Assembly: GCA_035495315.1 (NCBI GenBank)
Contig: DATJGF010000237.1
Location: 48,756-112,755 of the forward strand
From: DATJGF01 sp035495315
Lineage (GTDB): Bacteria > Verrucomicrobiota > Verrucomicrobiia > Limisphaerales > UBA8199
DNA: 64,000 bases
Direction: 5' to 3'
Shown: in pieces, positions 55,827-63,890 of the stretch
Position numbering within the stretch: position 1 is the first letter of the stretch
How the letters are laid out: each line of letters begins with the position of its first letter
Notes under the pieces: generated by a model
The model's input: only the letters and a program-made list of their open reading frames with translations
What the model was told of the DNA's origin: nothing
The model's database searches: none
Made by a program: the position numbers and the translations under genes

Positions 55827-56366
55827 ATGCGACTCGCAAAGCTGATGATTCTCACGATCTGTTTGGCAATAATCCAAGGCCTCCCAGCGGCCGAAAACCA
55901 ACCTGCCCTGAATTCCCATCTCGAACCTTTGCGTCCTCTATTGGGCAAGACCTGGAAAGGGATTTTTGACGGGTCAAAGGCTGAAAAACCTAGCGTCGAC
56001 GTTGCGCGTTGGGAAAGAATCCTCAACGGTCAGGCAGTGCGGTTGCTGCACTCAATCAACCAGGGAGTTTATGGCGGGGAAACGGTGTTCGTTTGGAATG
56101 ATCAATCTCACACCGTCGAGTTCTACTACTTCACTACCGCGGGTTACATGACGACCGGCACACTCGAGGTTAAAGACGGAAAAGTGATCACCCACGAACA
56201 GGTTAAAGGGAATGCCGGCGGCGTTACCGAGGTTCGAGCCACCAGTGAATTCCAGGGGCCTGGCAAGTTTCACGTGAAGGCGGAGTATCTCAAGGAGGGG
56301 CAATGGAGCTTGGGACACGAGGTCACGTACCTGGAAGACTCCGCCAGCGAAGTCGTTTTTAAGTAA
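55827..56366 (+). CDS. Secreted hypothetical protein
   Basis: A 179-residue protein with a Sec signal peptide (LMILTICLAIIQGLPAAEN). The mature part is beta-rich with alternating residues (LRPLLGKTWKGIFDG, TVFVWNDQSHTVEFYYFTTA, YMTTGTLEVKDGKVI, KFHVKAEYLKEGQW), reminiscent of a lipocalin-like or DUF1579-type small beta-barrel. No catalytic residues are evident. It is 83 bp downstream of an AraC regulator gene on the same strand. Confidence 0.72.
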   Translation: MRLAKLMILTICLAIIQGLPAAENQPALNSHLEPLRPLLGKTWKGIFDGSKAEKPSVDVARWERILNGQAVRLLHSINQGVYGGETVFVWNDQSHTVEFYYFTTAGYMTTGTLEVKDGKVITHEQVKGNAGGVTEVRATSEFQGPGKFHVKAEYLKEGQWSLGHEVTYLEDSASEVVFK

Positions 56367-56442
56367 AGGTGCCCCACATTTAGCCCAATCCATCTCATGA
56401 ATGGCAGGGTCGGCTCGCCGAGCTCGCCGATCCTGTTTTTGT

Positions 56443-56477
56443 GTAGGAAATCGGACGGCTCGGCGAGCCGTTCCTAC
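56443..56477. repeat. Palindromic repeat, GCTCGGCGAGC type
   Basis: An inner 7-bp stem ACGGCTC-GGC-GAGCCGT and outer GTAGGA...TCCTAC pairing make a two-part hairpin. A related half (GGCTCGCCGAGCTCG) precedes it at about 56410. This lies in the gap after the secreted hypothetical; the rest of the gap to 56602 shows nothing. Confidence 0.65.
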
Positions 56478-56601
56478 CAAAGAAAGCCTGTGTCGGGGTT
56501 TATGAGTTCTAACAGAAGCAAACCGAGAAAACGAAGGACCCACAAGGCAGATAGTCGGCTCAGATCTCCAAGGTGGAGCTCGCTGTTAGGTGAGCACGCT
56601 T

Positions 56602-56700
56602 TCAATGGCGCGCGCCCGCCAACTGCAGCACGCCAAAAACGAATGTTGCCAATGCTAGCACAGCGATCAGGAAGAATATAATGCGGTGTGAGCGGCGCAT
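56602..56700 (-). CDS. Small single-helix membrane protein next to rhomboid
   Basis: A 32-residue frame (MRRSHRIIFFLIAVLALATF and VFGVLQLAGARH) with a positive N-terminus and one hydrophobic helix of about 22 residues. It starts 12 bp after the rhomboid stop on the same strand. No strong ribosome site is seen, but the helix and position suggest a real small membrane protein. No family recognised. Confidence 0.45.
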   Translation of the reverse strand: MRRSHRIIFFLIAVLALATFVFGVLQLAGARH

Positions 56701-56712
56701 AGGGATGGCACT

Positions 56713-57618
56713 TCAGCGGTAGCGCAGACTCGAAAGGTAACCCCACGCAACACCCATCAACAATCCAACCAGGTGAGCGGTGTTGGCAATTGAACCCAGG
56801 ATGCCGGTGTAACACGCCACCAACCAAATCAACATCATCGTGACTGTCGAAGGGTGCAAAAACAACCCGGATGCTGGGTCGAACTTGCCCCGCAACCAAA
56901 TATAACCCAATAGGCCATACACAACCCCAGACATGCCACCGAAGCCTGGAGAATGGCCGAAGTAAAACTGTGCCAGGTTCGAGCCCGCAGCGATCACCAA
57001 TACCAACAGGAGGAGATAGGTGGAGCTTTGGCGCCCCTCGATCATACTGCCGAGGTCGCGCAGCCAAAGCATGTTGAAGAGAATGTGCAACACATGAAAA
57101 TGGATGAAAATCGGCGTGATTAGGCGCCAGATTTCTCCATGGCGAATTTCGGGCAGCGAGTTGTCCCAAGGTGCTGTGGCCGCATCGTCGAGAGAATAGC
57201 TCGTAATGGCCAGGGCCATCACCCGTTGCGGTTCGTAACCAAACCTCGATAAAAAGAAGACTATGGCGCTGATCACGATCAGCGCAAAAGTGAGCGGCCC
57301 AAAACCGTAACCGCTCAGAGGTCGAAACAAGTGACGGCGTTCACGCAAACGCTTGCGATAAGCCTCCTGGCTCTTTTCCTCCTCAGCGCGCAGGGCCGCA
57401 GCGCCTTTGGCCTGGGTCTGGTATTTGGGATCAGAGGGATTGGTTCGAAAGTCTTCTAACAATTGGGCCGCTCCCTCGAGCTTATCCTCATCATTGACCC
57501 AAATGGCCCAGCCGTCTTCCTGCTGTTGCTCGATACGGTTTTCGATGCCCTGCACGTACAAATAATCCCCGAACGTCCGAGCAGTTGATTCCGTGGCCAA
57601 ATGGCCGATCAGTCGCAT
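56713..57618 (-). CDS. Rhomboid-family intramembrane serine protease, GlpG-like
   Basis: A 301-residue protein. An N-terminal GlpG-type cytoplasmic domain (about 1-95, MRLIGHLATESTARTF) precedes about six transmembrane helices. The catalytic dyad is S230 in GFGGMSGVVYG and H282 in IANTAHLVGLLMG, and the helix-2 motif HFHVLHILFNMLW supplies the oxyanion His and Asn. It cleaves membrane-embedded segments of other proteins; a possible role in Verrucomicrobia is processing of surface proteins such as those with C-terminal membrane anchors (rhombosortase-like systems), but the position next to no such target leaves this open. A small membrane ORF follows. Confidence 0.93.
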   Translation of the reverse strand: MRLIGHLATESTARTFGDYLYVQGIENRIEQQQEDGWAIWVNDEDKLEGAAQLLEDFRTNPSDPKYQTQAKGAAALRAEEEKSQEAYRKRLRERRHLFRPLSGYGFGPLTFALIVISAIVFFLSRFGYEPQRVMALAITSYSLDDAATAPWDNSLPEIRHGEIWRLITPIFIHFHVLHILFNMLWLRDLGSMIEGRQSSTYLLLLVLVIAAGSNLAQFYFGHSPGFGGMSGVVYGLLGYIWLRGKFDPASGLFLHPSTVTMMLIWLVACYTGILGSIANTAHLVGLLMGVAWGYLSSLRYR

Positions 57619-57819
57619 ATCGAGCTACAGTAGCCGCAAATACCGGTTCGTAAAACAGCAAATCCAGGAGCGTAATGCGGGCCGTCCACGCCTGCGAGTT
57701 TGTCGGACGCCTCGTGGACCAATGCCGCAATTGGCCAGGCGTGAGGCCCGCGCCACCACGCTACGTTTTCCCAAATGCGTGCTTGCTCCCGCGCGTGGAC
57801 GGCCTATTCTTTAAACTGC

Positions 57820-58632
57820 ATGCTAATGTTCACCTGCAGGAGCCTTGTGCTCAATTTTGCTGTTTTAGTGGCTGTAGCCACGGTCCCAACAGCCCAATTG
57901 AAGGCGCAAAGTGCGTTGTCCGCTGATGAAGTCATCCAAAAGGCCGTCGAACGCGCGCAACAGGCCCAAGCCGGCATTGGCAATCCGGGTTATACCTACA
58001 CAAAGATAAGTGTCACCGATGAACTGGACGCCACCGGCAAGCTCAAAGAACACAAGGAAAAGGTGTATCGGGTTTTTTTCCAGTCGGGTAAGACACGAGT
58101 GAAGCTCGTCGAGGTGAACGGCCATGTTCCTGATACGGCGGACCTTCGGAAGCAAACCGATAACGAATTGATGGTCCAACAATTACTTGGGCAATCCAAA
58201 GCCCATTCAGGGGATAATCGGGAGAATTTCCTGACACCTGAGCTTGTTGCCCGCTTCAAGTTCCAGCTCACCGACCAAGCCCAGGTCAATGGGCGACGCG
58301 CCTATGGCATCGGTTTTGAGCCGAAGAACCCTGAACCGCCGGTTCGGCATCTCATCGATAAATTGTTAAATCAAATCTCCGGGACATTATGGATAGATGC
58401 TGAGGAATTCGAATTAGCGCGCGCAGATATCCAGCTGCGCTCGGAGGTTGATTTGTTGGGCGGCATGGCCGGACGCCTCCGGCACCTGGTTTACACGATG
58501 ATTCGGACTCGCATTGCGGATGGTATCTGGCTAAACAGCTTTACCAGCGGCGATTTTGAAGGCCGCAAGCTGCTCGACTCGATGCGTATTAAAACTAAAT
58601 CCGAATCGAGTAATTTCCGCCCTTGCACGTAA
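57820..58632 (+). CDS. Secreted hypothetical protein, LolA-like fold possible
   Basis: About 270 residues from ATG 57820 (or 57826) with a signal peptide (LNFAVLVAVATVPTAQLKAQ). The mature part begins with an alpha helix (ADEVIQKAVERAQQAQAG) and continues as beta-rich sequence (YTYTKISVTDELDATGKLKE, VYRVFFQSGKTRVKLVEVNG, RAYGIGFEPKNPEPPV, ISGTLWIDAEEFELARADI), a pattern like LolA/LppX-type lipid-binding folds. No motif proves function. Its stop codon TAA is supplied by the repeat at 58629. Confidence 0.7.
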   Translation: MLMFTCRSLVLNFAVLVAVATVPTAQLKAQSALSADEVIQKAVERAQQAQAGIGNPGYTYTKISVTDELDATGKLKEHKEKVYRVFFQSGKTRVKLVEVNGHVPDTADLRKQTDNELMVQQLLGQSKAHSGDNRENFLTPELVARFKFQLTDQAQVNGRRAYGIGFEPKNPEPPVRHLIDKLLNQISGTLWIDAEEFELARADIQLRSEVDLLGGMAGRLRHLVYTMIRTRIADGIWLNSFTSGDFEGRKLLDSMRIKTKSESSNFRPCT

Positions 58633-58739
58633 CGCAGAGTTTCACGCTGCCCCGCGGAGCTTACTCTGCCGTATCCCGGGTTTTCAACCAGCAGCCGCCG
58701 GGCGAGACGCCCGGCTCTACGGCACGCGAGACGCGTGCC
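58629..58739. repeat. Composite repeat: GCAGAGT-family copy 2 and GCCGGGC-family copy 2
   Basis: GTAACGCAGAGTTTCAC (58629-58645) repeats the element at 8157. Downstream the double hairpin GCCGGGCG-AGA-CGCCCGGC (58697-58715) and GGCACGCG-AGA-CGCGTGCC (58721-58739) is a second copy of the 4735 element, with compensatory changes, followed by CTAC. The element supplies the stop codon of both convergent neighbours. Confidence 0.85.
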
Positions 58740-58740
58740 G

Positions 58741-59649
58741 CTACACCCGCCAGGGCAGATCATGAAGCTCCACGTGATCTTTATGTGCCGAGTCTACGCT
58801 ACGGAATTCCAACCGGATTCCATGGTCGGTCAAGGTCGCATGGACCCAACCGGAGGGATCGCCCTCCCGAAAGACATACGAGACCGGCGGCAAATTGATC
58901 AAATGAATGCCGCTGGTATCCTGCTCGACCTTCCAGTTATGCGTGTGGCCGTAGATGTAAGCCTTTACCTGTTTGCGCGGACGAATGATCTCCAGAAACG
59001 GAAGCGTGTCCTTTAACCCCATGTTACCGCCGTTGAAACCGGGGTTATGGTGGACCAGTACGATTGCGGGCTTGCTGGTGTGACCATCGAGTGAACGCGC
59101 GAGCCAGTCCAATTGTTCAGGTCCAAGCAGACCGGGGGTCGATAGAGTCTTCTCGAGTGAATCCAGCAGGAACCAATTCGCGCGCCGCGTTTTTAGCATC
59201 GAGACCTGCCGATCCACCAAAGGCCGCGCGGCTTTGCGTTCGTTTTGAAAAGCCGCCCAGAATCGCTCCCGATTATCGTGATTGCCCAACGCCAGGTGTA
59301 CGGGAATGCGGGCTTCGCGAATGGGTTTGAGCAAGGCCTCGAGTAGGGCGTAATCACCCGATTCACCGCTGTTATAAGCGCAGTCGCCGGTCAGAAAGAG
59401 GCCCGCGGGGCGTTTGGGCAATGAGCCCAAATCGCGCGAAACGCGGTCGAAATGTTCAGCCATGTTGACGCCGCGAAATTGCAGCGAACGGTCGGCCGCC
59501 AAGTGGGTATCCGAGAGCAAAGCCCACGAGTCATCATCTTTTGAAGTGGCAGCAACGGCCAATTGAGGCCCGAGGGCAAGCCCCAGACTGGCCGCGGTGG
59601 CCCGCTGGATAAACCGGCGTCGCGATAAAGGACCCAGATGAACAGGCAT
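58741..59649 (-). CDS. Tat-exported calcineurin-like metallophosphoesterase
   Basis: A 302-residue protein with a twin-arginine signal (LSRRRFIQRATAASLGLALG). The five metallophosphoesterase motifs are D-x-H in LLSDTHLA, G-D in LTGDCAY, G-N-H-D in ALGNHDN, H in VLVHHNPGF and G-H-x-H in YGHTHNWK. They bind two metal ions and cleave phosphoesters; substrate unknown (periplasmic nucleotides or phospholipid derivatives are possible). The stop codon lies in the CTAC tail of the neighbouring repeat. It diverges from lepB. Confidence 0.93.
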   Translation of the reverse strand: MPVHLGPLSRRRFIQRATAASLGLALGPQLAVAATSKDDDSWALLSDTHLAADRSLQFRGVNMAEHFDRVSRDLGSLPKRPAGLFLTGDCAYNSGESGDYALLEALLKPIREARIPVHLALGNHDNRERFWAAFQNERKAARPLVDRQVSMLKTRRANWFLLDSLEKTLSTPGLLGPEQLDWLARSLDGHTSKPAIVLVHHNPGFNGGNMGLKDTLPFLEIIRPRKQVKAYIYGHTHNWKVEQDTSGIHLINLPPVSYVFREGDPSGWVHATLTDHGIRLEFRSVDSAHKDHVELHDLPWRV

Positions 59650-59749
59650 AATGCTTTCCTACGCGTCAAGAAGTCGGTCCACAAGCAGAAAATCTGGCTT
59701 TTGCGCACGACTGAAACTATTGTGTCGGTTGTTTAGACCAGGTTCAGAT

Positions 59750-60271
59750 ATGGCAACAGAAGGGCCAAGACCGGCGGGAGCGAGCTTGCTGCGCCGGCTG
59801 GTCATTGGGCGCAACCCGAAACGAACATTAATGCGCACGGCGATCTGGGCGCTGGCGTGCATTGTAATTGCAAAGTTCATATTACTGCCAATCAAGGTGC
59901 AGGGCATCAGCATGGCGCCGACCTACAAAGCCAATCAGGTCAATTTTATCAACCGGCTCGCTTATTCTTTCCATCCGCCGCGCCGGGGCGATGTCGTTGC
60001 GATAAAACTAGCCGGAACCCATGTGATGTATCTTAAAAGGATCGTGGGTTTGCCGGGAGAAACCGTCGCTTTCACCAAAGGCCGTTTGCTGATCAATGGT
60101 GAGGTGCTCCCTGAGCCTTATCTAGCTTACGGCTGCAATTGGGAACACGAACCCGAATTGGTCGGCCAGGACGAATATTATGTCGTTGGTGACAACCGAT
60201 CGATGGATTTTTTTGATCATGAACAAGGCCGGACGACACGCGAGCGGATCGTCGGCAAGATAGTTTTATGA
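59750..60271 (+). CDS. lepB: Signal peptidase I
   Basis: About 173 residues from ATG 59750. One N-terminal transmembrane helix (ALACIVIAKFILLPI) precedes the catalytic Ser S54 in QGISMAPTY and the general-base Lys K96 in MYLKRIVGLPG; box E is VVGDNRSMDFFD. The enzyme cleaves signal peptides on the outer face of the inner membrane. It is shorter than E. coli LepB because the P2 extension is small. The stop overlaps the next gene by four bases (ATGA). Open sequence upstream of 59750 is not preferred. Confidence 0.93.
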   Translation: MATEGPRPAGASLLRRLVIGRNPKRTLMRTAIWALACIVIAKFILLPIKVQGISMAPTYKANQVNFINRLAYSFHPPRRGDVVAIKLAGTHVMYLKRIVGLPGETVAFTKGRLLINGEVLPEPYLAYGCNWEHEPELVGQDEYYVVGDNRSMDFFDHEQGRTTRERIVGKIVL

Positions 60272-60768
60272 AGCTATGGGTGACCCGCGGCATTCTATTG
60301 GCGACGTTGATTATTGTGGGCCTTTGGGGCTGGCGGGCCATCTTCCCGACCCCCGAGCGCGTCATCCGCAAACGCCTTGGCGAGTTGGCCCAGGCCGCTT
60401 CCATCAAGCCCAATGAGGGGGCTTTGGTTAAACTCGCTCGTTCACAAAAGGTGGCCAGCTTTTTTGCGGTCGACGCCGAGATCGAACTTGATCTTCCCGG
60501 GAGATTTCCACAGTCCCTCAGCGGCCGCGACGACATCATGCGAGCGGTAGCCAGTGTGCGGAATATGCTGACGTCCTTAAAAGTGGAATGTCTCGATATC
60601 AGCATTCAGATGGGAACCGATGGCGAATCGGGCATCGCTCATTTTACGGGCAAAGCCGACTTGCCTGGCGAGAGCACGCCACAGGTCGAGGAGCTCCAGG
60701 CCAATTTCAAAAAGATCGATCACGAGTGGCAGATCCAGCGGATCACCAACGTGAGAACCCTGCGTTAG
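60268..60768 (+). CDS. Membrane-anchored protein with NTF2/SnoaL-like domain (tentative)
   Basis: A 166-residue protein, ATG overlapping the lepB stop (translational coupling). An N-terminal helix (GILLATLIIVGLWGWRAIF) anchors a domain whose cone-like pattern (VIRKRLGELAQAASIKPNEG, FFAVDAEIELDLPGRFPQS, FKKIDHEWQIQRITNV) suggests an NTF2/SnoaL-like fold. It may be a partner or accessory of signal peptidase or an independent ligand-binding protein. Family is uncertain. Confidence 0.72.
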   Translation: MKLWVTRGILLATLIIVGLWGWRAIFPTPERVIRKRLGELAQAASIKPNEGALVKLARSQKVASFFAVDAEIELDLPGRFPQSLSGRDDIMRAVASVRNMLTSLKVECLDISIQMGTDGESGIAHFTGKADLPGESTPQVEELQANFKKIDHEWQIQRITNVRTLR

Positions 60769-60795
60769 CAATTAGTATTTTGACTCCCTACGGTA

Positions 60796-61416
60796 ATGAC
60801 CGAACAAGCCCTTCAGCATCTCAGCAAAACCGATAGGATACTTGGACGACTAATCCGCCGCGTCGGACCGTGCCGGCTCAAACCGAAAAGCCGGCGCGCC
60901 CCCTTTGCAGCCCTCGTGCAAGCGGTCGTCTATCAGCAACTCAATGGCACGGCAGCGGCGACGATTTTCGGACGAGTTAAAGAGCTTTACCCGGATCGAC
61001 GTTTTCCAACGCCCAGGGACATCCTCGATACCCCAGACGAACGCCTGCGAGGTGCGGGGTTGTCACGCGCCAAAACTGCCGCAATTAAGGACATCGCGGC
61101 CAAGACGATTAGCGGGGTAGTGCCCAGTTCTTCAGCAATTGCCAGAATGAGCGAAGCGGAAATCATCGAGCGGCTTACAACCCTTCGAGGCGTTGGGCCA
61201 TGGACAGTCGAGATGCTCTTGATTTTTACGTTGGGTCGGCCTGATGTGCTGCCTGTGACAGATTACGGCGTACGCAAGGGATTTGCGCTCACGTATGGGT
61301 GGAAAGAGCTGCCGCATCCCAAGGAACTGTTGGAATTTGGCGAACGTTGGCGGCCACACCGAACCACAGCGGCATGGTATTTCTGGCGAGCACTCGAGCT
61401 GCCGTTGCCCGAGTAG
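60796..61416 (+). CDS. DNA-3-methyladenine glycosylase (AlkA/HhH-GPD type)
   Basis: A 206-residue enzyme with the HhH-GPD fold: helix-hairpin-helix LRGVGPWTVEMLLIF (about residues 132-146) and the catalytic Asp in LPVTDYGVRKG about 20 residues later. The N-terminal part (VYQQLNGTAAATIFGRVKEL) matches AlkA-like bacterial glycosylases that lack the AlkA N-terminal extension. It excises alkylated purines in base-excision repair. No Cys cluster of MutY/Nth type is present. It is 27 bp downstream of the NTF2-like gene. Confidence 0.92.
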   Translation: MTEQALQHLSKTDRILGRLIRRVGPCRLKPKSRRAPFAALVQAVVYQQLNGTAAATIFGRVKELYPDRRFPTPRDILDTPDERLRGAGLSRAKTAAIKDIAAKTISGVVPSSSAIARMSEAEIIERLTTLRGVGPWTVEMLLIFTLGRPDVLPVTDYGVRKGFALTYGWKELPHPKELLEFGERWRPHRTTAAWYFWRALELPLPE

Positions 61417-61440
61417 GGGCGAGGCACGCGGCATTCGCTT

Positions 61441-61533
61441 CGCGTCTTGGACTGCGCCAGTCCTTTGGCGCTTTTGACACGTCGTGGGTTCCAAAATCGA
61501 AAGCTCCAGAGGACTGGCGCAGTCCAAGACGCG
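61441..61533. repeat. Large inverted repeat (24-bp perfect arms) between convergent genes
   Basis: Arms CGCGTCTTGGACTGCGCCAG plus TCCT (61441-61464) and the complementary 61510-61533 are perfectly inverted over 24 bp and continue with partial pairing towards a loop of about 20 bases. It sits just after the glycosylase stop and ten bases before the oxidoreductase stop. It may be a bidirectional terminator or a mobile REP-type element. Confidence 0.85.
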
Positions 61534-61543
61534 GGCGCCAAAC

Positions 61544-62671
61544 CTACGTCAGGTCACCGGTTGTCCCCGGCATGCGCCGTACCTCCCCGGGACGCACCGG
61601 GCGATGTTTATCGGCGCTTTCCAGCGCGGCGAAACAAAGCGCTAGAGTCCGCAAATTATTGCGGGCCGAATTGAGCGGCTCGCGATTTTCTTCAATCGCA
61701 CAAAGCAATTCTCCCATAGTTCCTTGAAACCCGCTCTCGAACCAGGTCCCTTTCAAGTCAGGAGAGGCCTCGCCGGCAGCGGTCGTGACCGTAACCTGCT
61801 GTTGACTGAGGCTGGGACCAATAGATTGGAGCGTGCCGCGCGAACCGGCAAGCTGAGTGCGATCGGCCTGGCCATAGGTAACCGCTGCGTTAAAAGCCAT
61901 ACGAGCCTGGGCGTCCTCGGCATCAATAATCACCGATGCCAGAAACGGCGGCCGCGCCTTTTGATACGAACTGCGGCCGACCGACGCAGAAACCGAAACC
62001 AATTGCCGGCCCTCCAGGAAACACGAGACCATGTCAAACCAGTGCACGCCAAAATCAAACAACAGCAAGTGATGTATATCTTCGAAGGGTGTGCCAATCG
62101 TCCAGCTATGGTCGAATGCCAGGTGGAAATCGACACTGCCGATTTCTCCCAGCAGACCTGCGCGAACGGCTTCGCGGGCGTAAGCAAAATGCGGCGCCCA
62201 ACGTCCATTTTGGTTCACCGCCAATTTAACTCCACGGCTATCCGCCAGGTCGGCCAAGCGCTCGGCTACGTCCAGATCCAACGCAAACGGTTTTTGGCTC
62301 AGGATATGTTTCCCGGACCGAATCGCGGCTTCAATTAAGGGCACGCGCGGCTCGGGGTGCAACGCGGCGTCGATAACCGCGATGTCCTCGCGACGCAGCA
62401 CCTCGGCCAGATTGGAACAAACTGATGCTTGCGGAAAGAATTCGTCTCGACGTGCTTTGGCGCGTTTGAGATTCAGGTCACAAATCATCGCAACGTCTAA
62501 TCCCATCTTCTGGTAAGCACGCAAATGGTACTCGGTAACACCACCCGCGCCAACTACACCAATCTTCGGACGATAATGCCGCGGCACCCGAGGCAAGTAC
62601 GGCAGCTCGGGCGCTGGCACCTGGCCCAGGTTGACCTGCTTGCTCAGGCCGTAATCAGTAGTGGAGGACAT
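61544..62671 (-). CDS. Gfo/Idh/MocA-family oxidoreductase
   Basis: A 375-residue cytoplasmic NAD(P)-dependent oxidoreductase. The Rossmann fold opens with IGVVGAGGVTEYHLRAYQ (about residue 36), and the sugar-oxidoreductase signature is GKHILSQKPFALD (about residue 129-141), where Q replaces the usual E of the E-K-P motif. NQNGRWAPHFAYAREAVRAG and FDFGVHWFDMVSCFLEGR are further family segments. The catalytic Lys is retained. It follows another Gfo/Idh/MocA gene by 14 bp on the same strand, so the pair probably acts on the same sugar pathway. Substrate unknown. Confidence 0.93.
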   Translation of the reverse strand: MSSTTDYGLSKQVNLGQVPAPELPYLPRVPRHYRPKIGVVGAGGVTEYHLRAYQKMGLDVAMICDLNLKRAKARRDEFFPQASVCSNLAEVLRREDIAVIDAALHPEPRVPLIEAAIRSGKHILSQKPFALDLDVAERLADLADSRGVKLAVNQNGRWAPHFAYAREAVRAGLLGEIGSVDFHLAFDHSWTIGTPFEDIHHLLLFDFGVHWFDMVSCFLEGRQLVSVSASVGRSSYQKARPPFLASVIIDAEDAQARMAFNAAVTYGQADRTQLAGSRGTLQSIGPSLSQQQVTVTTAAGEASPDLKGTWFESGFQGTMGELLCAIEENREPLNSARNNLRTLALCFAALESADKHRPVRPGEVRRMPGTTGDLT

Positions 62672-62685
62672 TTTTAGGAGCGGGA

Positions 62686-63753
62686 TTAACTCACCAACTG
62701 AACAGTCCTTTTGCGGGAGGCGCTGAGGACCGCGCTATCGACAATTTGCTGACCAATGCGGGAGATGGCCGGAGCGAGTGGTCCTTCGGGGGCATGGTCA
62801 CGCCGAAGGCAATCAATGAAATATTGAATGGGATCTTGAAACGGAGGTTTCAAACGATCCACGACAACAGTCTCGCCGGCCGGTTTACGTCGGGTTTGTA
62901 CGCGGATGGTCGGTTCATAGTCGTAGCTGCTAATAGTGCCTTCACTACCCTTCAGAACAAAGCCGCATTTGGGTTGCGGTTGAGCAATCCAGGGATCGGT
63001 AAACGTGCCCCAGCGCGTTTCGAATTTGGACAAGCCGCAAGCATAGCGTGCAACGGTGATGCTGTGCTCATCTACTTCGAGCCCGTTCGGCAAATCTGTC
63101 ACCGCAGCGACCTCGGTTGGTTTGCGCCCTTGATGGAACCAGGTGCCGAGAGTGGTTCCGTACCCGAGATAGTCCAGCAACGCCCCGCCACCCTGTGCCC
63201 TTTTGTAAAACCAGCTTTTCCGTTTTCGTGCAGCAGTTGGGGTGGTTTCGATCTTGTCCGCCGTGTGCCAAAGCGGTCCGCGATTGCCGTCATAAAAATG
63301 GACTTCCTGCAACTCGCCGATGCGGCCTTCAGTCAACAAGCGATAGGCTGTGCAGTGGCTGGAGACCCAACGCAAAGGCCAATTGATCGCGAGCATCACC
63401 TTGTGCCGCCTGGCGGCGGCAATCATCCGGTCGGCATCCTTCACCGATGCAGCAAACGGTTTCTCAATGAGCATGTGAACGCGGTGCGGCGCGACCCGTT
63501 CGACATATTCCGCATGCCGGCCGGTAGCCGGACAGAGAATGACGAAATCGGGGCGCGTCGCTTCGAGACATGCGTCAACGTCGGTAAAAGCGCGGTCGCG
63601 CGGGATATCGAAATTGCCAATTGCCATTCGCATGCGCGCCGGTTCTTCGTCACAAACACCCGCGATTTCGGCATGTGGATGTTCAGCGACCATGCGCAGC
63701 AAGTCGCCCATGTGCATGTGATCAAAGTTAATGCCGACGACGCGAAATTTCAT
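62686..63753 (-). CDS. Gfo/Idh/MocA-family oxidoreductase
   Basis: A 355-residue oxidoreductase. The N-terminus (FRVVGINFDHMHMGDLLRMV) is a variant Rossmann start. The motif IEKPFAAS carries the canonical E-K-P with the catalytic Lys, followed by NWPLRWVS. The C-terminal domain has GGGALLDYLGYG and FETRWGTFTDPW. There is no signal peptide. It is the first gene of a two-gene unit with the paralogue downstream (14 bp). A gap of about 250 bp upstream holds two hairpin repeats. Confidence 0.93.
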   Translation of the reverse strand: MKFRVVGINFDHMHMGDLLRMVAEHPHAEIAGVCDEEPARMRMAIGNFDIPRDRAFTDVDACLEATRPDFVILCPATGRHAEYVERVAPHRVHMLIEKPFAASVKDADRMIAAARRHKVMLAINWPLRWVSSHCTAYRLLTEGRIGELQEVHFYDGNRGPLWHTADKIETTPTAARKRKSWFYKRAQGGGALLDYLGYGTTLGTWFHQGRKPTEVAAVTDLPNGLEVDEHSITVARYACGLSKFETRWGTFTDPWIAQPQPKCGFVLKGSEGTISSYDYEPTIRVQTRRKPAGETVVVDRLKPPFQDPIQYFIDCLRRDHAPEGPLAPAISRIGQQIVDSAVLSASRKRTVQLVS

Positions 63754-63890
63754 AAAGACACTGCAGCGATGGAGTAGTGGAGTGTTGGAGTATTGGATCC
63801 GCTGGCCTAATGATGGCAGCTTGAAAGCGTGCCGGCGGCTGAAACGCGGTTGAATCAGGGATCAGTCCCGTCTGAATTCCCCTCACCCTT

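Noticed and set aside
62746..63777. Long open frame (about 343 codons) antisense to a Gfo/Idh/MocA gene
   Set aside because: Shadow; the minus-strand gene carries E-K-P and Rossmann motifs and a clean start.
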